DNA of 22,300 nucleotides from an uncultured Oribacterium sp. (GCA_900772695.1 CAAGRO010000004.1:1-22300); one strand, 5' to 3'; numbered from the stretch's first letter, positions 1 to 8,359 are shown. Translations and numbers: made by a program. The notes: generated by a model not told the origin, from the sequence alone.

Positions 1-506
1 ATTTTATAATAATTCAATAAATTTTTCGTATCAAAGTAACACCCTTTAATACTCGAATCAGCATTCGCCCGCAGCCCCTGCGCAGCAAAAGGCACATCAT
101 CATCCATCCGCGTATTCCCGACACGCTGTCTCCTTGCATTTGCCGACATCTCGCCGCTCATGCGTGGATTTTCACTGCGCCTGCTCTGCGCATCGTCCAT
201 TCGGTGCCCCTGTACATTTGGCTGTCCTGCTGCACGGGCATACATCCCGTCGGAAGGGCGCCCCTGCGCTGCGCTGCCCATCGGAGAAGTCGCCACATCA
301 GCAGTCGCGTCCTCCTCATCCTCCTCGAAGCTCGCCTCGACACGACTCGTCCGGTAGCGAAGCTCCTCCATCCGCTGCTGCGCTGCACGCGACGGCGCTG
401 TCCGCCGCGGCGGACGCGCACCACCCTCCCGGCGCGGCGCGATATTCGGCACCTCCAGCCCGCCCTGATTACTCTGATGTTCGAAATCCTGATTATTCAT
501 ATGCAT
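1..506 (-). CDS. Partial low-complexity protein of unknown function, runs off left edge
   Basis: An open frame starts at ATG CAT ATG (positions 506 or 500) and continues without a stop to base 1, so at least 166 codons are present and the C terminus is missing. An in-frame TGA at 512-510 fixes the upstream limit. I do not recognise the protein. The visible part is hydrophilic and looks disordered: it is rich in Arg, Gln, Ala, Glu and Pro, with a Pro/Arg stretch near residues 23-35, an acidic run EEDEED near 59-64 and no membrane segment. Residues 132-138 read MDDDVPF, which resembles the acidic tip of SSB proteins, but here it is internal. After about residue 150 the composition becomes more ordinary (Tyr, Phe, Lys, Asn), perhaps the start of a folded domain. 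No good ribosome binding site sits at the usual distance. A TATAAT box lies about 195 bases upstream. That the frame is coding is inferred from its length and protein-like end. Confidence 0.55.
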   Translation of the reverse strand, partial: MHMNNQDFEHQSNQGGLEVPNIAPRREGGARPPRRTAPSRAAQQRMEELRYRTSRVEASFEEDEEDATADVATSPMGSAAQGRPSDGMYARAAGQPNVQGHRMDDAQSRRSENPRMSGEMSANARRQRVGNTRMDDDVPFAAQGLRANADSSIKGCYFDTKNLLNYYK

Positions 507-839
507 GCATCATCTGCACTGTCCCATAGACAGAAGCGATGATCCTTTCTCCCGCTGTTTCGGGTTATTGATTCTGATAAACTACCACATATATGATGGT
601 TCATTTAGGAATCGGTCGAATGTCCGCATTTTACCTTTACGTTTCATAGCCGCACAGGCTGAAGCGCACACATCAACTGGCTTCATAAATACGACGGCAT
701 TATAGCAGAGGGTGAACGGGAAAAAAAGCAAATTAACTCCTTTGTCATGATAAATTAATAAAGATCTTAAAAAGAGTATTAAATGTTACGGCTTATCTAC
801 TGGAGTCATAGCTTCGACTTCCGGGAGCTGAACCGTCAT
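507..839. other. Intergenic region, AT-rich, no gene seen
   Basis: This 333-base stretch separates the terminator of the ATPase operon from the left-edge reading frame. It holds the candidate promoter described separately and an AT-rich run at about 721-783. Minus-strand ORFs of 21 codons at 647-582 and 748-683 lack a well-placed ribosome binding site and are not called. I see no RNA gene or convincing repeat. Confidence 0.5.
699..727 (-). promoter_or_regulatory. Candidate promoter for the left-edge reading frame
   Basis: A perfect TATAAT lies at 704-699 on the minus strand. The -35 region is poor: 17 bases upstream there is only a T run (727-722), and TTGCTT at 731-726 would leave a 21-base spacer. 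Transcription from here would give a leader of roughly 190 bases before the ATG at 506. Confidence 0.4.
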
Positions 840-870
840 AAAAAAGACCATCGGCGGATGCCGATGGTCT
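840..870 (-). terminator. Intrinsic terminator of the V-ATPase operon
   Basis: A perfect 10-bp stem (846-855 with 860-869, GACCATCGGC and its complement) closes a GGAT loop. Read on the minus strand it is followed at once by six T residues (845-840). It lies 25 bases past the stop codon of the K subunit, the right place to end the operon transcript. Confidence 0.93.
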
Positions 871-894
871 CTGTAAAACCTATGCAGTTGTGCT

Positions 895-1347
895 TTATGC
901 GATGGTTGCTGTGTTGAGAAGCAGCATGCAGAATACCAGTGCGAATACAGCGACGGTCTCAGCGACACCGATCACGACGAAGTAGTTCGCAGTACCCTTA
1001 CCGGTTGCACCGAGTGCATCCGCAGAAGCAGCGGCAACCTTGCCCTGGAACATAGCGGAGAAGCCGATCGCGATACCACCGAAGATACCGACGCCGAGGG
1101 ACAGTGCAGGATCGATGGTGCCTGCATTGTACGCACTTGCGATGAAGTTCATCAGAAGGAAACCGTAGATGGTCTGTGTCAGCGGTGCGCCGGCAAATGC
1201 GGTCATGATGAACGGTGCCTGCTTACCCTGTGCGTAGCACTTCTTCCAGGCGCCTACAGCGGACTGACCGGCGATACCGGTACCAAATGCGGAACCTAAT
1301 GCAGAGAGACCCAGTGCTGCTGCCATACCAATAAAAGCGATATTCAT
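895..1347 (-). CDS. atpK: V-type ATP synthase subunit K (membrane rotor ring)
   Basis: This 150-residue proteolipid forms the ion-carrying ring of the rotary V-type ATPase. It is built from two related hairpins (about 1-75 and 80-150), giving four membrane helices; in such double-hairpin rings only the second hairpin keeps the acidic ion site. Glu130 in GVAETVA is that site. The first hairpin has PLTQT (Thr57, Gln58) and the second FQGK (Gln101). By alignment by eye these match T64, Q65, Q110 and E139, which bind Na+ in the Enterococcus hirae K ring, so Na+ coupling is likely. GGAG lies a few bases before the ATG. The gene is last in the operon, 30 bases after subunit I, and is followed by a strong terminator. 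Function is certain; ion choice is inferred. Confidence 0.96.
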   Translation of the reverse strand: MNIAFIGMAAALGLSALGSAFGTGIAGQSAVGAWKKCYAQGKQAPFIMTAFAGAPLTQTIYGFLLMNFIASAYNAGTIDPALSLGVGIFGGIAIGFSAMFQGKVAAASADALGATGKGTANYFVVIGVAETVAVFALVFCMLLLNTATIA

Positions 1348-1377
1348 AATAATCTCCTTTTTGCTTATCTGAAAAGC

Positions 1378-3234
1378 TTACTGTTTAATTTTATCGTTTA
1401 ATCTGAACGGGTTGTACGCGATACCGGTCCACTCCAGTCCTACCTGTCCGGAGAACTCGAGCACGTTCAAACGTACACCATGTACAACGACAGAGAGAAT
1501 ACACATAACGATATTGATGACGTGTCCGATCAGTACGATCACGACGGCAGCAATCATCAAAGGTCCATGTGCAAGACCTGCGGCCATGTTGTTAAAGCTC
1601 TGAGCGATCGCGAGTCCCGCCATACCTACGGCGAAGAGTCGGATGTAGCTCATGATATTACCGAAGCAGCTGATCGTGTTCAGGAAGACGGTAAATGCAC
1701 CGCCTAAGCTCGAAGCGATACCCGCGCCGATGCTCTTGCCCGGTGTCATGCCGTTCGTAAAGAGAACCAGTACGAAGCCGATGGCCACCGCTGCAACGAC
1801 CGGTGTCAGCGGAAGCTGCTCGTGTAATACGAGGTAGAGTGCCAGAAGGTACATGCCACAGATGGTAAATAACCATCCGATATCGGACAGGAAGCTGAGA
1901 TCCTTCTCTTCCATCTTCTTCTTGACGGCGAGGAGGCTGCCGAGCTCCATCTGCATAGCACCGATGGTGAAGGAGAACTTCATCATGTTGTTCTGCTGCA
2001 GTGCGGCCGGTACATCGAAGTACTGCGGGTAGTTCGCAAAGCCCGGCAGAACCAGCGCGCGGAGGAACGGAACCTTCATCGCAGATTCCATACCAAACCA
2101 GGTACCGGTGATGGCGCCCCAGATCACGGTTGAGATCGACAGTACCAGAAGCAGGAAGCTTGCGGTGTCGATCTTGCCGCTCTTTTTGATCATCACGATG
2201 GTGGCAATCAGGAACAGGAGGCCGTAGCCGCCGTCTCCGATGATCATCGCGAAGAACAGTGCGAAGAACAGCAGGAACCAGAGTGAGATATCCGTCTCAT
2301 AGTAGCCAGGCAGGATGCCCAGCATATCATAGAGCGGCTTGATCAGCCTGCTGACCTTGTTGTAGCGAAGCTTCGTCGGGATGTGCTCATCCTCGGTGGA
2401 AACCTCGTCGATCGCGTAGGCCCAGTGATTCTCGCGGGCACCTTCCTTGAACCGGTCGAGGTAGATCTCCGGGATGTAACCGGACAGCCATACGAGCTGT
2501 GCATCGCCTTCCGCGGTTTCGCTTGCGGAGGAGTACTCCTCTGCGTTCTGCGCGTCGAGCAGCTTCTGATGGAAGCTGTTCTCATGAAGCGCCGCCTTTT
2601 TCAGAACCGCATCACAGGATGCCTGTGCCTGCTGGCAGTCCTCGATATCCTGCCTGAGCTCGGCGAGTCCCTTTTCCGGAAGTGTGAATTCACTCGCGTT
2701 ATAGTTCATCGGGAGTACGCCGATCACGGCGATGGTATCTGCCTTATCGACCGATGCGAGACGAAGTACCCGGAGGTTCTCGTCTGCCATGATCGCTGCG
2801 CAGACATCCTTATCCACACGGTAGAAATGGAGGTCGTAGCCGAGCTTCTGAAGCGCGCGGACATCCTTCGGTGAGAACTGACCCCATGGCTCGATGCGCT
2901 CCATCTCTGTGATGTCGGCGGTGATCTGCTGTGTCAGCTGATCCTTCTTCGCGAGTGCGTTCCGAACCTCCTGGTACAGCTGCTCGAATGCCTCATCCGA
3001 AAGAAGTGCCGGTGCGTCGCCTGCAGCGTCTTTCTTTTTATCCTTGCTTTCCGGCAGATAATCCTGAAGCTTCGAGGAGACACGCGCGAGCTCTGTGAAG
3101 CGCTCACTCGCCGCCTGACTCGCCTGCTTCTGCTCTGCCAGATGGAGAAGTCCCAGGGAACGGAGCCCCTCCAGCATTTCATCTTTATGTTCAGCGGTGG
3201 TCACGACGTGAACCATTTTCATTTTTTCTATCAT
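1378..3234 (-). CDS. atpI: V-type ATP synthase subunit I (membrane stator, a-subunit)
   Basis: This 618-residue protein is the static membrane subunit that carries ions past the K ring. The N-terminal half (about 1-310) is soluble and partly coiled coil and joins the peripheral stalks. The C-terminal half holds about seven to eight membrane helices. Family signatures are visible: IIGDGGYG at about 331-338, SYIRLFAVG around Arg532, and VVHGVRLNVLEF with Arg588. Arg532 and Arg588 are 56 residues apart, the same spacing as the two essential arginines (R573, R629) of E. hirae NtpI. The protein is slightly shorter than typical family members, mostly in the soluble arm. The ATG overlaps the stop of subunit D by four bases (ATGA), and GGAGG lies just upstream, so the two are probably translationally coupled. 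Confidence 0.96.
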   Translation of the reverse strand: MIEKMKMVHVVTTAEHKDEMLEGLRSLGLLHLAEQKQASQAASERFTELARVSSKLQDYLPESKDKKKDAAGDAPALLSDEAFEQLYQEVRNALAKKDQLTQQITADITEMERIEPWGQFSPKDVRALQKLGYDLHFYRVDKDVCAAIMADENLRVLRLASVDKADTIAVIGVLPMNYNASEFTLPEKGLAELRQDIEDCQQAQASCDAVLKKAALHENSFHQKLLDAQNAEEYSSASETAEGDAQLVWLSGYIPEIYLDRFKEGARENHWAYAIDEVSTEDEHIPTKLRYNKVSRLIKPLYDMLGILPGYYETDISLWFLLFFALFFAMIIGDGGYGLLFLIATIVMIKKSGKIDTASFLLLVLSISTVIWGAITGTWFGMESAMKVPFLRALVLPGFANYPQYFDVPAALQQNNMMKFSFTIGAMQMELGSLLAVKKKMEEKDLSFLSDIGWLFTICGMYLLALYLVLHEQLPLTPVVAAVAIGFVLVLFTNGMTPGKSIGAGIASSLGGAFTVFLNTISCFGNIMSYIRLFAVGMAGLAIAQSFNNMAAGLAHGPLMIAAVVIVLIGHVINIVMCILSVVVHGVRLNVLEFSGQVGLEWTGIAYNPFRLNDKIKQ

Positions 3235-3845
3235 CGTCCTGCCTCCACCAGTTTTTTCTTTGCGATCTTGCCGCGTACGACAGCGGCTGTCTGCTGATCA
3301 CCGAGGTAAACACCGATGATACGGATGTTTTCCTTGGCCTCCGGAATCTTGACCTTCTCGAAGAGGTTTACTCGCTGGGATGTGGAACGAAGTTCCTTTT
3401 CCAGAAGCTCCACCTGCTTGCGAAGGGTCGAAACCAGCGCATCCAGACGCGCGATCTCACGCAGCTTGATCAGTGCAGTGTCCACCCATAAAGGGTAATC
3501 ATCCACGTTATAGGAGATGTCTTTAAATGTCAGCTCCCTGAAGGCCGGGATCTTCACACCGGCGACATTTTCGATGCCGGATATCACCTTATCCGGCTGT
3601 ACCAGAGTGTCCAGCTGCTTATCTGTATCAAACAGCGTGTTCTCTGAGAATACAGCTACCCAGTCATCGAGATCGCCGATCATCTGCTCCCGCTCCGTTT
3701 CCTTTGCGGCCAGATCGTCCTTCACCTGCATGATGACGGACTGCAGCTGCTGTTTTTTCAGCTGCAGGGTCGGCAGGTAACGCTGATACTCTTTCAGGTG
3801 ATCTTTCTGCACTTTCTGTTCATTTTTCGTGAGTTTGATCGCCAT
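3231..3845 (-). CDS. atpD: V-type ATP synthase subunit D (central rotor shaft)
   Basis: This 204-residue protein is the central shaft, equivalent to gamma of F-type enzymes, which turns inside the A3B3 head and passes torque to the K ring. Long N- and C-terminal helices predicted to form an antiparallel coiled coil are evident (Lys, Gln, Glu and Leu-rich stretches at about 5-60 and 125-185), with a shorter middle segment. The N terminus MAIKLTKNEQK is typical of the family. AGGAG lies about 6 bases before the ATG, inside the end of the upstream B gene region; the gap to the B stop is only 11 bases. The gene's stop overlaps the start of subunit I. Length is normal. Confidence 0.94.
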   Translation of the reverse strand: MAIKLTKNEQKVQKDHLKEYQRYLPTLQLKKQQLQSVIMQVKDDLAAKETEREQMIGDLDDWVAVFSENTLFDTDKQLDTLVQPDKVISGIENVAGVKIPAFRELTFKDISYNVDDYPLWVDTALIKLREIARLDALVSTLRKQVELLEKELRSTSQRVNLFEKVKIPEAKENIRIIGVYLGDQQTAAVVRGKIAKKKLVEAGR

Positions 3846-3856
3846 TGACTGCTCCT

Positions 3857-5149
3857 TTACTCATCCAGCTTCTTCGGCCATCTCTCCTTGATCAGGCTGG
3901 TCTTGAGACCCGTCTCGTTCGGTTCGAAGCACTCCGCGAGGATTTCCCAGCCGAGATCCAGTGCCTTCTCAAGAGGAATGTTTACACTGAGGTCCATCAG
4001 CTTCGATTCGAAGAGCTGACCATACTTGAGGAGCTTATCATCCCAGGAGCTCATCGCGAAGCCCATGGACTTCTTCTCCAGACTCTCCTTGTACTGTGCA
4101 TAGAGCTTGATCATACCATCCATCAGTGCACGGTGGTCGTCACGGGTGCTGCCGTTGACGTTCTGCTTCAGTCTGGACAGGGAACCGAATGGCTCGATGT
4201 GTCCGTTTCGAAGATAGAACTGACCCTCGGTGATGTAGCCGGTGTTATCCGGTACCGGGTGGGTGACATCATCACCAGGCATCGTGGTTACACCGAGAAT
4301 CGTGATGGAACCAGCGCCATCGATATCCACGGCCTTCTCGTAACGGGATGCGAGCATACTGTAGAGATCGCCCGGGTAACCTCGGTTCGAAGGTACCTGC
4401 TCCATGGTGATCGCGAGCTCCTTCTGTGCATCACAGTAGCTCGTCATATCCGTGAGAAGTACGAGTACCTTCTTGCCTTCGAGGGCGAACTGCTCTGCGA
4501 CGGCGAGGGACATATCCGGAACCAGCGTACTCTCTACGGTAGGATCCGCTGCGGTATGAATGAACATGACGGTGTGACTCATCGCGCCGCCCTTCTCGAG
4601 GGTGTCACGGAAGGTCAGGTAGTCATCATACTTGAGGCCCATACCGCCGAGCACGATGACATCAACCTCTGCCTGCAGTGCGATACGCGCAAGCAGCTGG
4701 TTATACGGCTCTCCGGAGATGGAGAAGATTGGGAGCTTCTGGCTCTCGACGAGGGTGTTGAACACATCGATCATCGGAATACCGGTACGGATCATGTGCT
4801 TCGGAATCACTCGCTTCGCCGGGTTAAAGGATGGTCCGCCGATATCAACCATGTTTTCGGTCAGGGCAGGGCCATTGTCTCTCGGTACACCGGCACCGTT
4901 AAAGATACGACCGAGCAGATGCTCTGAGAAGGAAACCTGCATCGGTCTGCCGAGGAAACGCACCGGGTCGTTCGTGCTGACACCCTGTGCACCGGCAAAT
5001 ACCTGGAGGGATACGAGATCCTTATCCAGCTTAATAACATTCGCGTAACTGTCACCGACCAGTGCGAGGTCTCCGTTTCGGATGCCCTCTGCACGGACGG
5101 TCACGACGTTACCGACGATCGACTCAATTTTTGTATATACTTTCTGCAT
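3857..5149 (-). CDS. atpB: V-type ATP synthase subunit B (non-catalytic head)
   Basis: This 430-residue protein is the regulatory, non-catalytic subunit that alternates with A in the soluble head. It has the three-part form of the family: an N-terminal beta barrel (to about residue 75), a nucleotide-binding-like core and a C-terminal helical domain. As expected for B, the P-loop is degenerate (SISGEPYNQLLARI replaces a GxxxxGKT loop). The blocks PMIDVFNTL, PDNTGYITEGQFYL and SLSRLKQN match the family; the arginine in the last block is in the region that supplies the Arg finger to the A subunit's active site. AGGAGG lies five bases before the ATG and eight bases after the A stop. Length is slightly below the usual 455-465 residues. 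Confidence 0.97.
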   Translation of the reverse strand: MQKVYTKIESIVGNVVTVRAEGIRNGDLALVGDSYANVIKLDKDLVSLQVFAGAQGVSTNDPVRFLGRPMQVSFSEHLLGRIFNGAGVPRDNGPALTENMVDIGGPSFNPAKRVIPKHMIRTGIPMIDVFNTLVESQKLPIFSISGEPYNQLLARIALQAEVDVIVLGGMGLKYDDYLTFRDTLEKGGAMSHTVMFIHTAADPTVESTLVPDMSLAVAEQFALEGKKVLVLLTDMTSYCDAQKELAITMEQVPSNRGYPGDLYSMLASRYEKAVDIDGAGSITILGVTTMPGDDVTHPVPDNTGYITEGQFYLRNGHIEPFGSLSRLKQNVNGSTRDDHRALMDGMIKLYAQYKESLEKKSMGFAMSSWDDKLLKYGQLFESKLMDLSVNIPLEKALDLGWEILAECFEPNETGLKTSLIKERWPKKLDE

Positions 5150-5157
5150 AAGACCTC

Positions 5158-6888
5158 CTAAGCGATTGCCTTTGATTTATAGAAATCAGCGATCTTATTC
5201 TTCTGTGCTTCAAAAGCGTCGGAATTAAATTCGGTTCCGTGCCAGTCCAGGAACTCCTGTCTCAGCTGGTTAAAGAAGGAACGAATCTCATCCTTGTCCT
5301 CGAGGTCGTACTGCTGCATCAGTGCATCATAAAGAAGATCGAACTCGACACGCTGTCTCTCCGGAGAGTCGGCCGCATCGATCGGATCGAAGGAGTTCTG
5401 CTGGAGGTAAACGGCATCGAGAAGCTCACCCTTCTGATAGGTGATGTAATCTTCTGCGGTCGTACCTTCCTCACCGACGACCTTCATCATCTGGTTGATT
5501 TCGATACTTCTCTTCAGAATACTGCGGCTCTCTTCTACACGATCCATCGCGATGATACCGGTGTACTTCGACCAGGATTCCGTCGGATTGATCGCCGGGT
5601 ACTTACGTGCATCAGAACGCTCACGGCTCAGTCCGTGGAAAGCGCCGACGACCTTCAGGGTTGCCTGTGTTACCGGCTCATCGAAGTTACCGCCGGCCGG
5701 GGATACCGTACCGCCGATCGTGACCGAACCGATGGAGCCATCCTTCAGACGAACCTTGCCGGCACGCTCATAGAAGGCAGCGATGGTGGACTCAAGGTAA
5801 GCTGGGAAAGCTTCCTCGCCCGGGATCTCCTCGAGACGTCCGCTCATCTCTCGCATGGCCTGTGCCCAGCGGGAGGTGGAATCTGCCAGAAGGAGAACAT
5901 TGAGTCCCATCTGACGATAGTACTCTGCGAGGGTTACTGCGGTATAGCAGGATGCTTCTCGTGCGGCAACCGGCATCGAAGAGGTATTACAGATGATGAT
6001 GGTTCTCTCCATCAGGGAACGACCGGTACGCGGATCATCCAGCTCCGGGAATTCCTTCAGGATCTCAACGACCTCACCGGCACGCTCTCCGCAGGCAGCG
6101 ACGATGACGATATCGGCTTCTCCGTTCTTCGCCTCCATGTGCTGAAGAACGGTCTTACCTGCACCGAACGGACCAGGTACACAGAATGTACCGCCCTTGG
6201 CGATCGGCAGGAAGGTATCGACACAACGAAGCTGCATGATCAGCGGCTCATCCGGACGAAGTCTCTCCGCGTAGCACTTGATCGGCTGCTTGATCGGCTG
6301 CGTGATCACCATGCTGAGCTCCTTCTGCTCGCCGAGGCTGTTCTCGATGACGCAGATGGTGGCACGTACATTATAGGTTCCCTTTTCCTTGATGGACTTT
6401 ACGGTCCAGTCATCCCCCTTCAGGGTGAACGGAACCATGATATGGTGGGTGAAGATACCCTCCGGAACGGTTCCGATGGTATCACCGGCCACCACGCTGT
6501 CCCCGGCCTTTACGCTCGGTGTGAATTCCCAGTCCTTATCCGGGATCGCATCGAGGTATACACCTCTCTGCAGGAAGAAGCCACACTGCTCTGCAAGCTC
6601 CGGAAGCGGGTTCTGAAGTCCATCATAGATCTGTGTCAGAAGTCCCGGACCCAGATCAACACTCATCAGCTCACCGGTAAACTCGACCGGATCACCGACC
6701 TTGATGCCATTTGACATCTCATAAATCTGCATACTGGCGATTCCGTTATTGATACGAATGACCTCGCCCTTCAGGCGCTTTCCGTCGACGAGGATATAGC
6801 CTACCTCGTTCTTACGGACGGCACCGTCGAAGCTTACATTCGCCATGTTACTGTTAATGCCAGTTACATGTCCTGTTATTGTTTCCAT
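5158..6888 (-). CDS. atpA: V-type ATP synthase subunit A (catalytic head)
   Basis: This 576-residue protein is the catalytic subunit that makes or splits ATP in the cytoplasmic head. An intact P-loop, GPFGAGKTV, lies at about 239-247. The catalytic-glutamate region is GERAGE (267-272), where many relatives have GERGNE, a mild variation. LADSTSRWAQAMRE (334-347) is the Walker B area. Residues of about 115-200 form the extra 'non-homologous' domain that separates V/A-type A subunits from F-type beta, including EGIFTHHIMVP. The start is set by GGGAGA six bases before the ATG. It follows the DUF2764 gene by 25 bases and precedes B by 8, in a single operon. Confidence 0.98.
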   Translation of the reverse strand: METITGHVTGINSNMANVSFDGAVRKNEVGYILVDGKRLKGEVIRINNGIASMQIYEMSNGIKVGDPVEFTGELMSVDLGPGLLTQIYDGLQNPLPELAEQCGFFLQRGVYLDAIPDKDWEFTPSVKAGDSVVAGDTIGTVPEGIFTHHIMVPFTLKGDDWTVKSIKEKGTYNVRATICVIENSLGEQKELSMVITQPIKQPIKCYAERLRPDEPLIMQLRCVDTFLPIAKGGTFCVPGPFGAGKTVLQHMEAKNGEADIVIVAACGERAGEVVEILKEFPELDDPRTGRSLMERTIIICNTSSMPVAAREASCYTAVTLAEYYRQMGLNVLLLADSTSRWAQAMREMSGRLEEIPGEEAFPAYLESTIAAFYERAGKVRLKDGSIGSVTIGGTVSPAGGNFDEPVTQATLKVVGAFHGLSRERSDARKYPAINPTESWSKYTGIIAMDRVEESRSILKRSIEINQMMKVVGEEGTTAEDYITYQKGELLDAVYLQQNSFDPIDAADSPERQRVEFDLLYDALMQQYDLEDKDEIRSFFNQLRQEFLDWHGTEFNSDAFEAQKNKIADFYKSKAIA

Positions 6889-6913
6889 AAATGTCTCCCG
6901 ATATTTCTACTTG

Positions 6914-7438
6914 TTACAAACTGTAAACGCGCTGCTGCACGACACTGAGCAGGCGGCGGAACTCTGCCTGACCCTTCTCGTGTTCGAAGCTTCTCTGACG
7001 TTCGAGCAGCTTCAGCTTCAGCGCATAGCCGAACAGTACATAGTCATCAAACATATGAAGACCTACCAGCTGATCCAGCTGCTGGAATGAGAAATCCAGC
7101 ATGATCTGCTCAGCCTCCAGTGGATTCTTCGCGGTGAGTGCGGAGCCGACGACCTGTGCCGTCACGTAATCCTTCGTGGAAGGTGCAGGATAGCTCTTTC
7201 CGAGCTTCATACTGCGCTGATAATTCAGCTCCTTCGTCATCGCCCCGTACACCTGGTTCCACTCCTTTACGAGCGGACCCTCCGCCGAGTTCAGTGTGAG
7301 CTCCGATAAGAGCTTATACGTGCCACGGCTGACGGTGGATTCACATAAATCAAGAAATTCCTGATAGCTGAGTGGCATATCTCCGTCACTCCGGAGTTCC
7401 GGCAGGCTCGATATCAGATAATAATAATGCGAAGCCAT
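6914..7438 (-). CDS. DUF2764 family V-ATPase accessory protein (subunit C position)
   Basis: This 174-residue soluble protein begins MASHYYYLISSLPELR, the recognisable start of the DUF2764 family, which is found between the E and A genes in V-ATPase operons of Chlamydia, spirochaetes, Bacteroidetes and some Clostridia. It is mostly helical and has no catalytic motif. Its place suggests that it stands in for the d/C subunit that joins the central shaft to the rotor ring, which is otherwise absent from this operon; that role is inference. AGGAGG lies eight bases before the ATG. The gene begins 15 bases after the E stop and ends 25 bases before A. The family call rests on the N terminus and the gene order. 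Confidence 0.85.
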   Translation of the reverse strand: MASHYYYLISSLPELRSDGDMPLSYQEFLDLCESTVSRGTYKLLSELTLNSAEGPLVKEWNQVYGAMTKELNYQRSMKLGKSYPAPSTKDYVTAQVVGSALTAKNPLEAEQIMLDFSFQQLDQLVGLHMFDDYVLFGYALKLKLLERQRSFEHEKGQAEFRRLLSVVQQRVYSL

Positions 7439-7453
7439 GAGCAGTACCTCCTA

Positions 7454-8014
7454 TCAGATTTCAAGGTTTCTGAAGTACGGCATCATCATCTCTGCGATCG
7501 CATCATCGGTACAGTCGAAGTATCCTGATCCATCCCTGGCTGCCAGACGGAAGCCGGCATTGACGCCTCTGGTCGGCTTGATCTCGAGGCCGTTTCTGAC
7601 CTCGTCAGCGAGCTCAGCCTTCAGCTCCTCGGATACCGCAGCAACTTCTGCGCTGTACTGCGCCACATCCTCGCCCGCCAGTGCGGCACGAATCAGCTTG
7701 CCCAGCGCGGCACCGGACAGCTCCTTTCGGATATCGTTCTTCAGAAGCTTCTCGTATTCCTTCTGTACCTCCGTTTTAAACGAAAGCATAGCATCGCGCT
7801 TCGCCTGCTCGGCGCTGACGGTGGCACTCTCCTTCATGACTCCGATTTCCTTTTCTGCGTCTGCTTTTGCAGCGGCAGCTTCTGCCTTTGCATCGGAAAT
7901 AATTGCGTCTGCTTTCTTGCGGGCTTCTGCAATGATAGAGTCAGCTTCAGCGTTTGCTGCATCGACACCCTCTTTGCGAATCGATGTAACCAGATCCTGA
8001 ATCTGTAATTCCAT
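7454..8014 (-). CDS. atpE: V-type ATP synthase subunit E (peripheral stalk)
   Basis: This 186-residue protein forms the peripheral stalk that stops the head from turning with the shaft. Residues of about 1-95 are a long Ala/Lys/Glu-rich helix typical of the stalk, and the C-terminal third is the globular part that binds the head. I place the start at the ATG at 8014 (MELQIQDLV) and not the in-frame ATG at 8035, because a strong AAGGAGGAGG ends a few bases before 8014 and no site precedes the longer form. It is the first gene of the operon, about 45 bases behind the predicted transcription start. No gene for the usual partner subunit (G/H) is seen nearby. Confidence 0.9.
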   Translation of the reverse strand: MELQIQDLVTSIRKEGVDAANAEADSIIAEARKKADAIISDAKAEAAAAKADAEKEIGVMKESATVSAEQAKRDAMLSFKTEVQKEYEKLLKNDIRKELSGAALGKLIRAALAGEDVAQYSAEVAAVSEELKAELADEVRNGLEIKPTRGVNAGFRLAARDGSGYFDCTDDAIAEMMMPYFRNLEI

Positions 8015-8066
8015 AGGCCTCCTCCTTGTATACAATGTTAATATTTGGGTGATCCCAATTCAGATA

Positions 8067-8095
8067 ATTATAATTGTTAAAAATTTATTAGTAAA
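8067..8095 (-). promoter_or_regulatory. Promoter of the V-ATPase operon
   Basis: TTTACT (8095-8090) and a perfect TATAAT (8072-8067) are 17 bases apart on the minus strand, a good sigma-A type promoter. Transcription would begin near 8060. A short hairpin, TTGGG-ATCA-CCCAA (about 8058-8045), lies right at the start of the leader. The 8096-8237 stretch upstream holds no supported gene. Confidence 0.75.
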
Positions 8096-8237
8096 GATTC
8101 TTTATGCGATTTTAATATTTCGGAGATTTCTTTCTTTTTCTGGCTTTTTTGTCGATCCATTTCCAACAATATCGTATCCGAACTTCGAGGGCTCAACACT
8201 ATGTACCATATCACACAAAGTGTCGATTTAATACATA

Positions 8238-8276
8238 CAAAAGAGAGCCTGTGTCATAAATGACACAGGCTCTCTA
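8238..8276 (-). terminator. Intrinsic terminator of the rnf operon
   Basis: A perfect 15-bp stem (8242-8256 with 8261-8275) with a TAAA loop on the plus strand. On the minus strand it is followed by TTTT. It lies 85 bases past the rnfB stop and before the ATPase promoter, so the two operons are separate transcripts. Confidence 0.88.
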
Positions 8277-8311
8277 CTATTATATACATATTCGATTCAG
8301 CAAGAGGTCTA

Positions 8312-8329
8312 CATATAGACGTCTATGTG
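8312..8329. repeat. Small palindrome between rnfB and its terminator
   Basis: CATATAGACGTCTATGTG is an 18-base near-perfect palindrome centred on GACGTC with one imperfect pair. It could be a small hairpin at the 3' end of the rnf messenger or a protein site. Function unknown. Confidence 0.4.
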
Positions 8330-8359
8330 ATTCATGGATCGAACATCGCATCGGAAGCT

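Noticed and set aside
134..529. Plus-strand frames in the left 540 bases
   Set aside because: They lie opposite the open minus-strand frame, have biased composition (Pro/Arg/Ser/His) and no ribosome binding site.
582..647. Minus-strand frame of 21 codons (MKRKGKMRTF...)
   Set aside because: Basic peptide with a leader-like position but no ribosome binding site; too short to support.
785..840. Possible relic of the GTTCAG repeat (GACGGTTCAGCTCCCGG on the minus strand)
   Set aside because: Only the GGTTCAGCTC core matches; too short and degenerate to assign to the family.
5239..6714. Long plus-strand frame of 491 codons opposite atpA
   Set aside because: It is the mirror of a certain gene, has no family resemblance, and arises from the codon bias of the real strand.
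8077..8160. Small minus-strand frame of 27 codons upstream of the ATPase operon
   Set aside because: Its end overlaps the -35 box, its frame stays open upstream through the rnf terminator, and no clear ribosome binding site is present.
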